Part shown: one piece after another, positions 1 through 6,847 of the stretch | How the letters are laid out: each line of letters begins with the position of its first letter | Position numbering within the stretch: position 1 is the stretch's first letter | Assembly (NCBI GenBank): GCA_964586025.1 | Contig: CAZPGF010000052.1 | Coordinates: 1-17,878 of the forward strand | Length of the DNA: 17,878 nucleotides | Direction of reading: 5' to 3' | Source of the DNA: JACKGW01 sp964586025 | GTDB lineage: Bacteria > Planctomycetota > PLA2 > JAEUHO01 | Notes under the pieces: generated by a model | Told to the model about the DNA's origin: nothing | Database searches by the model: none | What the model saw: only the letters and a program-made list of their open reading frames with translations | Position numbers and translations under genes: made by a program

Positions 1-694
1 CGGGAAACGCGCCCGCCTGCGCGGGATCCTCGATCCCCAGGAGCCGTCCCCAACCCGCCGCCGTCGCGAGTCCCGGGGGCACGTCCCGGCCACTTCGCAC
101 GTCGATGTTCGCAGGCCACGTCGTAGCCGCCGAGGTCCTCGGCTCGTGCCACCAGAGGATCGCGCGCACCGGATCGACGGCCTTGCCCGCGACCGCGCCC
201 GGCAGGAGCGACAGCGGGAACGCCAGTTCGAGCGAGCAGGCGCTGGTCGTGCGGACCGCGCGCGCGACGACCTGGTCGAGGACGCGCTCGTGGAACGATG
301 TGGTCTCGCGGCGGACGATCAGGTGCGGTCGGTCGTGCTCGACCGCGTCGAACTCGATGGACAGCGTTCCGGGCGTGCGCGCGCCGGCCGGCGCGTCGTC
401 CGGCGCGAACCACATCATCAGGCGTGCGCCGGCAGGCCACGCGTGGTCCGCCGACAGCGCGAACAGGAACGCACCCTCACGCTGCTTGACCCACGCCCGC
501 ACGCCGCATCCGAGCGGGAGCGGGAACGCGTCCGCCCATTCGGCCGGTTCCGCCATGCCGTCGAGGTCGATCACCGTGCCGGACGGGAGCCGGATCTCGA
601 CCTGGTCCTCCGCCGCCGCGCGGTCGGTCAGGAGACCCACGACGGCCGGGAGGAACGCGACGGCGGCGACGAGGAATCGGAGGGTGCGGCGCAT
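1..694 (-). CDS. Exported protein with CBM9-like segment (3' end beyond the window)
   Basis: Reading the minus strand from the ATG at 694 gives 231 codons without a stop, running off the left edge. Residues 1-28 look like a signal peptide: MRRTLRF, then a hydrophobic stretch, then a small-residue AAA before Glu29. Residues 41-59 (VIDLDGMAEPAEWADAFPL) resemble the opening 'IDG-x-x-E-x-x-W-x-x-A' motif of family 9 carbohydrate-binding-like domains, which often occur in secreted proteins of GC-rich environmental bacteria. The following segment contains FLFALSAD and MMWFAPDD, plausibly beta strands of that fold. No catalytic motif is visible. The gene is divergent from the cysteine desulfurase at 764 and shares a 69-nt spacer with it. 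No Shine-Dalgarno precedes the ATG, but a TATCCT hexamer lies 8 nt upstream. The plus-strand open frames over this stretch look like low-complexity shadows. The export call is fairly secure; the CBM9 assignment is tentative. Confidence 0.7.
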   Translation of the reverse strand, partial: MRRTLRFLVAAVAFLPAVVGLLTDRAAAEDQVEIRLPSGTVIDLDGMAEPAEWADAFPLPLGCGVRAWVKQREGAFLFALSADHAWPAGARLMMWFAPDDAPAGARTPGTLSIEFDAVEHDRPHLIVRRETTSFHERVLDQVVARAVRTTSACSLELAFPLSLLPGAVAGKAVDPVRAILWWHEPRTSAATTWPANIDVRSGRDVPPGLATAAGWGRLLGIEDPAQAGAFP

Positions 695-702
695 GGCGGA
701 GG

Positions 703-708
703 AGGATA
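703..708 (-). promoter_or_regulatory. Candidate -10 element (TATCCT) for the gene starting at 694
   Basis: TATCCT on the minus strand ends 8 nt before the ATG at 694, preceded by GCG. At this spacing transcription would begin at or next to the start codon, giving a leaderless mRNA. No convincing -35 is visible. The call rests on the same motif recurring before five other unit-heading genes in the window. Confidence 0.5.
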
Positions 709-746
709 CGCCACGTGCACCGCGGGGTCGTCCGCACGCGCCCTCG

Positions 747-752
747 TAGGCT
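747..752 (+). promoter_or_regulatory. Candidate -10 element (TAGGCT) for the cysteine desulfurase operon
   Basis: TAGGCT ends 11 nt before the ATG at 764, implying a 5' leader of only a few bases. There is no Shine-Dalgarno between it and the start. It lies about 40 nt from the opposite-facing TATCCT, so the two promoters of this divergent spacer are nearly back to back. Confidence 0.4.
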
Positions 753-763
753 GACGGGACGAC

Positions 764-2101
764 ATGCCGCGCGACGTCTGCCCCCTCGATCTCGACCGCG
801 TGCGCGGAGACTTCCCGGCGCTCGCACGGCGACGGGCGGGGAAGCCGCCCATCTACCTGAACAACTCCTGCATGACGCTCAAGCCGCAGCCGGTGATCGA
901 CGCGATCACGCGCTACTACACGCAGTTCCCGACCTGCGGTGGGGGTCGCCTCGACGAACACGGTCGCAGCGCGAACTGGTTCCAGGGCGAACTCCACGAG
1001 GCCGAGATCGAGGCGCGCTCGCTCGTCGCGGAGCTGCTCGGCGCGGCGGGGCCCGACGAGATCGTCTGGACGCGCAACACGACCGAGTCGTTGAACATCG
1101 TCGCCCACGGCCTGGAGCTGAAGCCCGGCGACGAGGTCGTCGGCAGCGTGCGGGAGCACAACAGCAACCTCGTCCCGTGGCTCGAGGTCGAGCGCGACCT
1201 CCGCGCCAAGGCGGCGGATCCGCATCTCGTCGTCCGTCGCACGTTCGACCTGGCACCGGACGGTGCGTTCGACCTCGACCGGGCGCTCGCGGCGATCGGG
1301 CCGCGGACCCGCGTCCTCGCGCTCGGTCACGCGAGCAACCTCGACGGCGCGTGCGTCCCCGATGCCGCGGTGCGCGCGCTCGCCGACCGCGTCCACGCCA
1401 TCGGCGGCGTCGTCGTGCTCGACGCCGCGCAGACCGTCCCGCACCGCCGCATCGACGTCGCCGCGCTCGGCGTCGACTTCCTCGCGTTCTCCGTCCACAA
1501 GATGTGCGGTCCGACCGGCGTGGGCGTCCTGTGGGGGCGGCGTGCGCGGCTCGCCGAACTCCGTCCGTTCGTCGTCGGCGGCGACACCGTCGCGGACACC
1601 TGGCTCGATCGCGTCGAGTACAAGCCGCCGCCCGGTCGCTTCGAGGCGGGTCTTCAGCACTTCGCCGGCATCGTCGGCACCGCGGCCACGATTCGCTACG
1701 TCCGCGACCAGATCGGCTTCGATGCGATCGAGGAGCACGAACGCGCGATGAACCGCCACCTGACCGAGCGGCTCCTCCCACGCCTCGGCGGGCACCTCAC
1801 CCTGCTCGGGCCGCAGGATCCGGACCAGCGCGGCGGGGTGTTCACGCTGCACAGCCACAGCGGCGCGTTGATCAATGCGATCGAACGACGTGCCGACCGC
1901 GAAGCGAACGTCATGGTGCGCGTCGGCATGTTCTGCGCGAACGCGTACCTGCACCACCGATTCGATGCGAGCGGGAGCGCGGGGAACAACCTGCGCGTCA
2001 GCGCGTACTTCTACAACACGCCCGACGAACTGGACGTGTTCGCGGACATCGTCGAGAGCGTGCTCGCCGACCCCGCGGCGTCCTTCGACGAGGACGCATG
2101 A
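764..2101 (+). CDS. sufS: SufS-type (class II) cysteine desulfurase
   Basis: A PLP enzyme of the aminotransferase class V family that removes sulfur from cysteine, leaving alanine and an enzyme persulfide that is passed to an acceptor. The 445-residue protein shows YLNNSCMTLKPQ near the N-terminus, the PLP-site segment VVLDAAQTVPH, and SVHKMCGPTGVGVLWG with the likely Schiff-base lysine at K246. RFEAGLQ follows. The motif RVGMFCAN places a cysteine at C391, where class II desulfurases carry the persulfide cysteine (usual form R-x-G-x-x-C). The C-terminal RVSAYFYNTPDE matches the family's R-x-S-x-x-x-YNT segment. Length is slightly above the usual 405-420. The gene heads a plus-strand run and its stop overlaps the next start by 4 nt (ATGA). 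That partner is SufU/IscU-like, which supports a desulfurase role over related class V activities such as kynureninase or epimerase. Confidence 0.88.
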   Translation: MPRDVCPLDLDRVRGDFPALARRRAGKPPIYLNNSCMTLKPQPVIDAITRYYTQFPTCGGGRLDEHGRSANWFQGELHEAEIEARSLVAELLGAAGPDEIVWTRNTTESLNIVAHGLELKPGDEVVGSVREHNSNLVPWLEVERDLRAKAADPHLVVRRTFDLAPDGAFDLDRALAAIGPRTRVLALGHASNLDGACVPDAAVRALADRVHAIGGVVVLDAAQTVPHRRIDVAALGVDFLAFSVHKMCGPTGVGVLWGRRARLAELRPFVVGGDTVADTWLDRVEYKPPPGRFEAGLQHFAGIVGTAATIRYVRDQIGFDAIEEHERAMNRHLTERLLPRLGGHLTLLGPQDPDQRGGVFTLHSHSGALINAIERRADREANVMVRVGMFCANAYLHHRFDASGSAGNNLRVSAYFYNTPDELDVFADIVESVLADPAASFDEDA

Positions 2102-2595
2102 CGCTCTCGACGGCGGTGCGGCGCTACTACGCCGAGCGGATTTTCGCGGCGGGAGGTCGCGGCGAGGTCCCGTGGGCGTTCCGTCCGCTCGACGGACCGG
2201 CGACGGGGTGCGCCGTGGTCGAGGGGTGCCGCGGCGGCGGCCGGAACGTGCTCGAGGTGCGGCTGCGCGTGGCCAACGACCTCATCGAGGCGATCTCGAT
2301 GGGATGCAACCTGTGCAATCCCGCGATGATGGTCGCCGCGGACGTGCTCGCGGCCTGGGCGCGAGGCCGCGACGTCGCGTCGGTCCTCGCCGCCGACCCG
2401 TTCGCCGACGCGACCCTCGATCCCTGGTTCGCGGCGATCGAGGCCGACGATCGGCCGGCCGACGCCGTGGAGAAGTTCCGCTACACGCTGTGGGCCGTGC
2501 AGAATGCGCTGCGCGACGACCGGGGCGAGACGCCCCGACCGCCCCCCGACTTCGCCACCGGCGATGCCGCGGACGACCGCGAGGAGACGCCGTGA
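2098..2595 (+). CDS. Divergent SufU/IscU-like sulfur acceptor or Fe-S scaffold
   Basis: A 165-residue protein translationally coupled to the desulfurase (ATGA overlap). A weak GAGGA at 2090-2094 lies 3 nt before its ATG. The order LEVRLRVANDLIEAISMGC then AADVLAAWARGRDVASVL follows the NifU/IscU N-terminal fold: a beta strand, a cysteine after 'x-G', a helix, then a 'G-K-x-x-x-x' turn. SufU normally accepts persulfide sulfur from SufS and has three cysteines plus an Asp in a CGD motif. Here the cysteines are C38, C44, C70 and C73. The CGD aspartate is absent (C44 is followed by RGGG), and the position of the third canonical cysteine appears to be Phe or Arg (EKFRYTLW, residues 125-132). C70 and C73 form a CxxC pair. 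This could be a re-wired sulfur carrier, a zinc protein, or a scaffold using a different ligand set. Family membership is inferred from motif order and context, not from an alignment. Confidence 0.65.
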   Translation: MTLSTAVRRYYAERIFAAGGRGEVPWAFRPLDGPATGCAVVEGCRGGGRNVLEVRLRVANDLIEAISMGCNLCNPAMMVAADVLAAWARGRDVASVLAADPFADATLDPWFAAIEADDRPADAVEKFRYTLWAVQNALRDDRGETPRPPPDFATGDAADDREETP

Positions 2596-2608
2596 GGGCG
2601 CCTTGGCC

Positions 2609-4039
2609 ATGCTCTCGCTCTACAACAGCTTGACGCGCCGGGTGGAGCCGTTCGAACCGCTCCACCCCCCCAAGGTGAGCGTGTACGCCTGCGGTCCGAC
2701 GGTCTACGGACACGTCCACATCGGCAACTGGTCCACGTTCGTCGCCGCCGACGTTCTCGTGCGCTGGCTGCGCGAACGGTACGAGGTCACCTACGTCCAG
2801 AACATCACCGATGTCGAGGACAAGATCATCCGTGACAGTCGGGCGGCCGGACTCGACCGCAAGACGTTCACGGACCGTTGGACCGCGATCTACCTGGACG
2901 GCCTGGAGCGACTCGATGCGCGGGCCGCGATCGACGTCATGCCTCGGGCGACCGAGTACATCGACGGCATGGTCGCGATGATCCAGACGCTGCTCGACAA
3001 GGGGCACGCCTACATCGCCGACGACGGAAGCATCTACTACCGCGTAGCCTCGTTCCCGACCTACGGCGAACTCGCCCACGTCGATCCGGCGTCGCTGCGC
3101 GCGGGCGCGAGCGGCCGGGTCCGCGCCGACGAGTACGAGAAGGACCAGGTCGCCGACTTCGCGCTGTGGAAGGCCTGGAGCGAGGAGGACGGCGACGTTC
3201 GCTGGTCGCCGTCGTTCGTCCTGAACGGACTCCCGCGCGTGCTGCCGGGCCGTCCGGGGTGGCACATCGAGTGCTCCGTGATGGCCGCGGGACTCCTCGG
3301 ACCGCGGATCGACATCCACCTCGGCGGGGAGGACCTCCTCTTCCCGCACCACCAGAACGAGATCGCCCAGTCGGAGGCCGCCACCGGCGAGGCGCCGTTC
3401 GTCCGCGTCTGGATGCACCGGCGGCATCTGCGCGTGGACGGCGGCAAGATGTCGAAGAGCCGCAAGAACTTCTACACGATCGACGACATCGTCGCGCACG
3501 CCGGCCCCGACGGCCCGGCGGCCCTGCGCTACCTGATCGCGACGTCCCACTACCGGCACGCGATCGACTTCTCGTGGGCCGCGCTCGATCGGGCGCACGC
3601 CACGCGCCGCGGCCTCGTCGAGTCGCGCGCGCGGTTCGAGAGACTCGCCGGGTCGGCGAGCCCCTCGACGGCGTTCGACGCGTTCGAGACGCGCTTCACG
3701 AACGCCATGGACGACGACCTCTCGACGAGCGAGGCGATCGCCGCCGTCCACGACGCGGTCGGCGAGGCGAATCGCCGCGCGCACGGGGGCGAACTCCCGG
3801 CGGAGGACGCCGCCGCCGTCGTGGCGCTGCTCGACCGCGCCGACCGCGTCCTCGGTCTGTTCCTTCGGGCGAAGGGGCCAAGCCTCTCGCCCGACGCGCG
3901 CGCGTTGCTCGATCAGCGCGCCGCGGCGCGCGCCGCACGCGATTGGGCCGAGTCCGATCGGTTGCGCGACCGTCTACGCGAGGAACATGGGCTGCTCGTG
4001 AAGGACACCGCCGACGGCCAGGAACTGGCACCGGCCTGA
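2609..4039 (+). CDS. cysS: Cysteinyl-tRNA synthetase
   Basis: Charges tRNA-Cys with cysteine using ATP, in the cytoplasm. The start chosen is the ATG at 2609 (MLSLYNSLTRR), 13 nt after the preceding stop; upstream in-frame residues do not look like the family. The 476-residue length is typical of class I CysRS. Visible signatures are YACGPTVYG with C28, HIGN at residues 37-40 (the HIGH motif with a final Asn), NITDVEDKI, WHIECS with C222, and FPHHQNEIAQS with H247 and E251. C28, C222, H247 and E251 match the four zinc ligands of the E. coli enzyme (C28, C209, H234, E238). The ATP-binding motif KMSKS is at 280-284. The C-terminal third is the usual helical anticodon-binding region (ARDWAESDRLRDRL). 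Placement behind the desulfurase and sulfur-acceptor genes suggests a transcript centred on cysteine use. Confidence 0.96.
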   Translation: MLSLYNSLTRRVEPFEPLHPPKVSVYACGPTVYGHVHIGNWSTFVAADVLVRWLRERYEVTYVQNITDVEDKIIRDSRAAGLDRKTFTDRWTAIYLDGLERLDARAAIDVMPRATEYIDGMVAMIQTLLDKGHAYIADDGSIYYRVASFPTYGELAHVDPASLRAGASGRVRADEYEKDQVADFALWKAWSEEDGDVRWSPSFVLNGLPRVLPGRPGWHIECSVMAAGLLGPRIDIHLGGEDLLFPHHQNEIAQSEAATGEAPFVRVWMHRRHLRVDGGKMSKSRKNFYTIDDIVAHAGPDGPAALRYLIATSHYRHAIDFSWAALDRAHATRRGLVESRARFERLAGSASPSTAFDAFETRFTNAMDDDLSTSEAIAAVHDAVGEANRRAHGGELPAEDAAAVVALLDRADRVLGLFLRAKGPSLSPDARALLDQRAAARAARDWAESDRLRDRLREEHGLLVKDTADGQELAPA

Positions 4040-4044
4040 AGGAG
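4039..4044 (+). promoter_or_regulatory. Shine-Dalgarno AAGGAG for the PDZ hydrolase
   Basis: AAGGAG overlaps the last base of the cysS stop codon and lies 8 nt before the ATG at 4053, an ideal spacing. It fixes the start of the hydrolase. It also shows that this organism does use Shine-Dalgarno initiation for genes inside a transcript. Confidence 0.8.
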
Positions 4045-4052
4045 TCGCAACG

Positions 4053-5666
4053 ATGCACGTCGGACGCACCATCCTCTCGGCCGCGCTCGTCCTGGGCGTG
4101 ACCTTCGCCGGCTCCGCGGGAGCGGACGAGCCGCCCGGCGAACTCGTCGCGCAGGCGTCCGCGTGGTGGAAGGACGACGATCCGATCGCGCGCGGCGCGT
4201 GGGCGTTGCGGTTGATCGCCAGCGGGGCGAGCGGCGACGTGGTCGCCGCGGCGATCGAGAAGGGTCGCGGCTTCTCGGACGACGTTCCCAAGGGCACGGT
4301 CCACACCTGGCGGCGCCCCGGCCGCGGCGGGCTCGAGCACACCTGCTTTCTCGTCGTGCCCCAGACCTACGACCCGACCAAGCCGATGCGCCTGCTCGTC
4401 TGGCTGCACGGTGGGGTGACCCGCGACGAGGACGGAGGCGGCGCGTCCGGCGTGCGCTCCCTCGGTCAGCGCGCGGCGGAGGAAGGCTTCCTGCTGCTCT
4501 GTCCCTCCGCGCGGACCGGCGCCGAGTGGTGGTCGGTCGGCGGCGTCGAGTTGATCCACGGCGCGCTCGCGGACGTGCGGCGCCGCTACCACGTCGATGC
4601 CGACCGCATCGCGTGCGCGGGGTTCTCCGACGGGGCGAGCGGGTGCTACCACCTCCTCCTACACCAGCCGGAACCGTTCTGCTGCTTCCTTGCGCTGATG
4701 GGCCAACCCCTCGTCACGCGACTCGCGGGCGGACCGAGCGCGGCCGCGAACGTCGCATCGCGCCCGATCTGGGCCGTGCACGGCGAGCGCGACACGCTCT
4801 ATCCGAGCGCCGCGATGAGGCCCTTGATGGACGAATTGAAGACGGCCGGTGCCGACCTCACCTGGACCGACCTTCCCGGGGCGGGCCATGATCTCGCGGC
4901 GCTCGGCGATCGGTGGAGCGCGATGAAGGCGTTCTGGGACGCCCATCCGCGCACGCCGCGCGCGGCGCTGCGCTGGCAGTCGAGCGTTCCCACCTGGGAC
5001 GGCCGTCTGGACTGGCTCGAGATCCTCGAGACCTCCGCCGACGAGACGCCCGTCGAAGGGCTCGAGGCCGTGACGTTGCCGGTGCCGCCACCGCGCCCCC
5101 GGCCGCGCCTGGGCATCCGGCTCGACTCGTCGTTCGCCGGCCCGGGCGTCCGCATCGACGACGTCGAAGCGGGCACCGCCGCGGCGACGGCCGGCATGCT
5201 GGTCGGCGACGTCCTCGTCGAGGTCGAGGGGCAGCCGATCCGCACCGCGCAGGACCTCGTTGCGCTGCGTGACACGCTCGACCGCCTCGGGTCGGAGGGG
5301 CGTGACGGGCGGTTCGTGCTGATGCGTGGCGAGGAGCGCGTCGAGGTCTCGGCGCGTCCGACGGTCGTCGCGTCGGATCTCGAGGTGCCGACACCCACCG
5401 GTCCGGGGATCGGCGCACCGGCGGGGGTGGCGGAAGCGAAGATCGTCTCGCCGCAGCGGATCGAGGTCCGGTGCCGCGGCGTTCGGCGCCTGCGCCTGCA
5501 TCTCGATCCGGCGCAGATCGCGCTGGACGCGCCGCTCACGGTGGTCGTCAACGGCGAGATCCGCTTCGAGGGCGTTCCGCGGCGCGGCGCGGCCTACGTC
5601 TTGAACGAGGCCTGGCGCGACGGGGGCGTCCCCCGGTACCACGCGCACCTCGTCCTCGCGCCGTAG
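4053..5666 (+). CDS. Exported alpha/beta hydrolase (esterase-like) with C-terminal PDZ domain
   Basis: The 537-residue protein starts with a signal peptide (MHVGRTILSAALVLGVTFAGSAGA). Residues about 80-300 form an alpha/beta hydrolase of the PHB depolymerase/dienelactone-hydrolase/esterase type. LLVWLHGG marks the oxyanion-hole strand and GFSDG holds the nucleophile S192. HGERDTLYP supplies a likely acid D247, and GAGHDL a likely base H279. A PDZ domain follows at about 350-435: RLGIRL, then VRIDDVEAGTAAATAGM, then LVGDVLVEVEGQPI. The last 65 or so residues (RLRLHLDPAQIALDAPLTVV onward) look like a small beta module also present in the hydrolase at 13272. PDZ domains usually bind C-termini or exposed strands, so the protein may act on or dock to another exported protein, but the substrate is unknown. 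It lies 13 nt after cysS with a strong Shine-Dalgarno, so it is probably co-transcribed. Confidence 0.82.
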   Translation: MHVGRTILSAALVLGVTFAGSAGADEPPGELVAQASAWWKDDDPIARGAWALRLIASGASGDVVAAAIEKGRGFSDDVPKGTVHTWRRPGRGGLEHTCFLVVPQTYDPTKPMRLLVWLHGGVTRDEDGGGASGVRSLGQRAAEEGFLLLCPSARTGAEWWSVGGVELIHGALADVRRRYHVDADRIACAGFSDGASGCYHLLLHQPEPFCCFLALMGQPLVTRLAGGPSAAANVASRPIWAVHGERDTLYPSAAMRPLMDELKTAGADLTWTDLPGAGHDLAALGDRWSAMKAFWDAHPRTPRAALRWQSSVPTWDGRLDWLEILETSADETPVEGLEAVTLPVPPPRPRPRLGIRLDSSFAGPGVRIDDVEAGTAAATAGMLVGDVLVEVEGQPIRTAQDLVALRDTLDRLGSEGRDGRFVLMRGEERVEVSARPTVVASDLEVPTPTGPGIGAPAGVAEAKIVSPQRIEVRCRGVRRLRLHLDPAQIALDAPLTVVVNGEIRFEGVPRRGAAYVLNEAWRDGGVPRYHAHLVLAP

Positions 5667-5670
5667 CCCC

Positions 5671-6804
5671 GTGGGCGCCGCGCGCGAACCCCTGCGCGTC
5701 GTTCACGTCACGACCGAGCGCGGGTGGCGCGGTGGCGAGCAGCAGGCGCTCAATCTCGCCTCGGCGCTACGAAACGACGGATTCGAGCAACTCGTCGTGG
5801 TGCGCCGCGGCACCGAGGCGGCGATGCGATTCCGCCGCGGGGGCTTCGCTGTCGCGGCGATCGCCGCACGCGGCGAGTGGGATCTCCTCTCCGCTCAGGC
5901 GCTGGCGTCGATCGTGCGGCGCGTCCGTCCGCAGGTGGTGCACGCCCACGCGTCGCACGCGCACGGCCTGCTCGCGATCGCCGGACTCCTGCTCGGCGAG
6001 CGGCGTCCGGCGTTGGTCGTCACGCGGCGTGTGGACTTCAGCATCTATCGCCACGGCGGTGCGGCGTTCTCGCGTTGGAAATACGGGCGCGCCGTCGATC
6101 GCGTGATCACCGTCAGCGAACGGATCCGCGAGGTCCTCCTCGCCGACGGCCTTTCTCCGGAGCGGGTGTGCGTTGCGCACAGCGGCATCGACCTGTCGCG
6201 CATCGACGACGCACCCCGCACCGAGGCCGCATTGCGCGCGGAACTCGGGATTCCGGCCGGCGTCCCGACTATCGGATCGATCGGGGCGCTCGTCCCACAC
6301 AAGGATCACGCGACGCTGATCGATGCGTTCGCGCTGCTCGCCGCCCGCCGTCCGACCGCGCGCCTGGTGATCGTCGGCGATGGACCGCTCCGGCCGGCGC
6401 TCAACGAGCGGATCGCCGCCGCGTCGCTCGGCGCGCGCATCCATCTCGTCGGTTGGCGGTCGGACGCCCCGTCGTGGCTTCGGGCGTTCGACGTGTTCGC
6501 GTTTCCCAGTCGCGAGGAGGGGCTCGGGACGAGCGTCCTGGACGCGATGGCCGCGCGTCGGGCGATCGTGGCGTCGCGCGCGGGGGGCATCCCCGAGATG
6601 ATCGACGACGGCATCGAGGGGCGACTCGTCCCGCCGGGCGATCCGCCCGCGCTCGCGGCGGCCCTCGGGTCCGTGCTCGACGACCCCGCGCTCGCGCGGG
6701 CGATGGGGGACGCGGGTCGCGCGCGCGTCGAGCGAGGCTTCACCTCGGCCGGGACGGCCGCGGCGACGCGCGCCGTCTATCGAGCCGTGTCGCGCCGCAC
6801 GTAA
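5671..6804 (+). CDS. GT4-type glycosyltransferase
   Basis: A 377-residue GT-B fold glycosyltransferase, probably cytoplasmic or peripheral to the inner membrane, transferring a sugar from a nucleotide-sugar donor. The N-terminal acceptor half opens with RVVHVTTERGWRGGEQQALN, the glycine-rich loop typical of this group. It continues with VVHAHASHAHGLLA and VITVSERIREVL. The donor half has IGSIGALVPHKDHATLIDA, LVIVGDGPLRPAL and HLVGWRSD, then FPSREEGLGTSVLDAMA. In this last motif E283 is followed eight residues later by D291 instead of the second Glu of the classic E-x7-E pair. RAGGIPEMI follows. The GTG at 5671 is the only in-frame start before the first conserved strand. It lies 4 nt after the hydrolase stop and lacks a Shine-Dalgarno, suggesting coupled translation. 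Donor and acceptor cannot be deduced; no other cell-envelope sugar genes are visible here. Confidence 0.88.
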   Translation: MGAAREPLRVVHVTTERGWRGGEQQALNLASALRNDGFEQLVVVRRGTEAAMRFRRGGFAVAAIAARGEWDLLSAQALASIVRRVRPQVVHAHASHAHGLLAIAGLLLGERRPALVVTRRVDFSIYRHGGAAFSRWKYGRAVDRVITVSERIREVLLADGLSPERVCVAHSGIDLSRIDDAPRTEAALRAELGIPAGVPTIGSIGALVPHKDHATLIDAFALLAARRPTARLVIVGDGPLRPALNERIAAASLGARIHLVGWRSDAPSWLRAFDVFAFPSREEGLGTSVLDAMAARRAIVASRAGGIPEMIDDGIEGRLVPPGDPPALAAALGSVLDDPALARAMGDAGRARVERGFTSAGTAAATRAVYRAVSRRT

Positions 6805-6810
6805 CTCCCG

Positions 6811-6835
6811 GCGGGACCCGGTCGGCGGGTCCCGC
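6811..6835. terminator. Perfect 9-bp hairpin between convergent genes
   Basis: GCGGGACCC at 6811-6819 and its exact reverse complement GGGTCCCGC at 6827-6835 flank a 7-nt loop. The hairpin sits in the 43-nt space between the glycosyltransferase and the opposite-facing transglutaminase-like gene. That position fits a terminator serving both strands. No T-run follows on either side, so it is not a classical intrinsic terminator; in GC-rich genomes such tail-less hairpins are common at convergent ends. Confidence 0.6.
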
Positions 6836-6847
6836 ACCCCGCTGCCG

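Noticed and set aside
715..2097. A plus-strand frame running into the SufU-like gene from 715
   Set aside because: The part before 2098 is Arg/Ala-rich shadow of the cysteine desulfurase. The ATG overlapping the desulfurase stop begins the protein-like segment.
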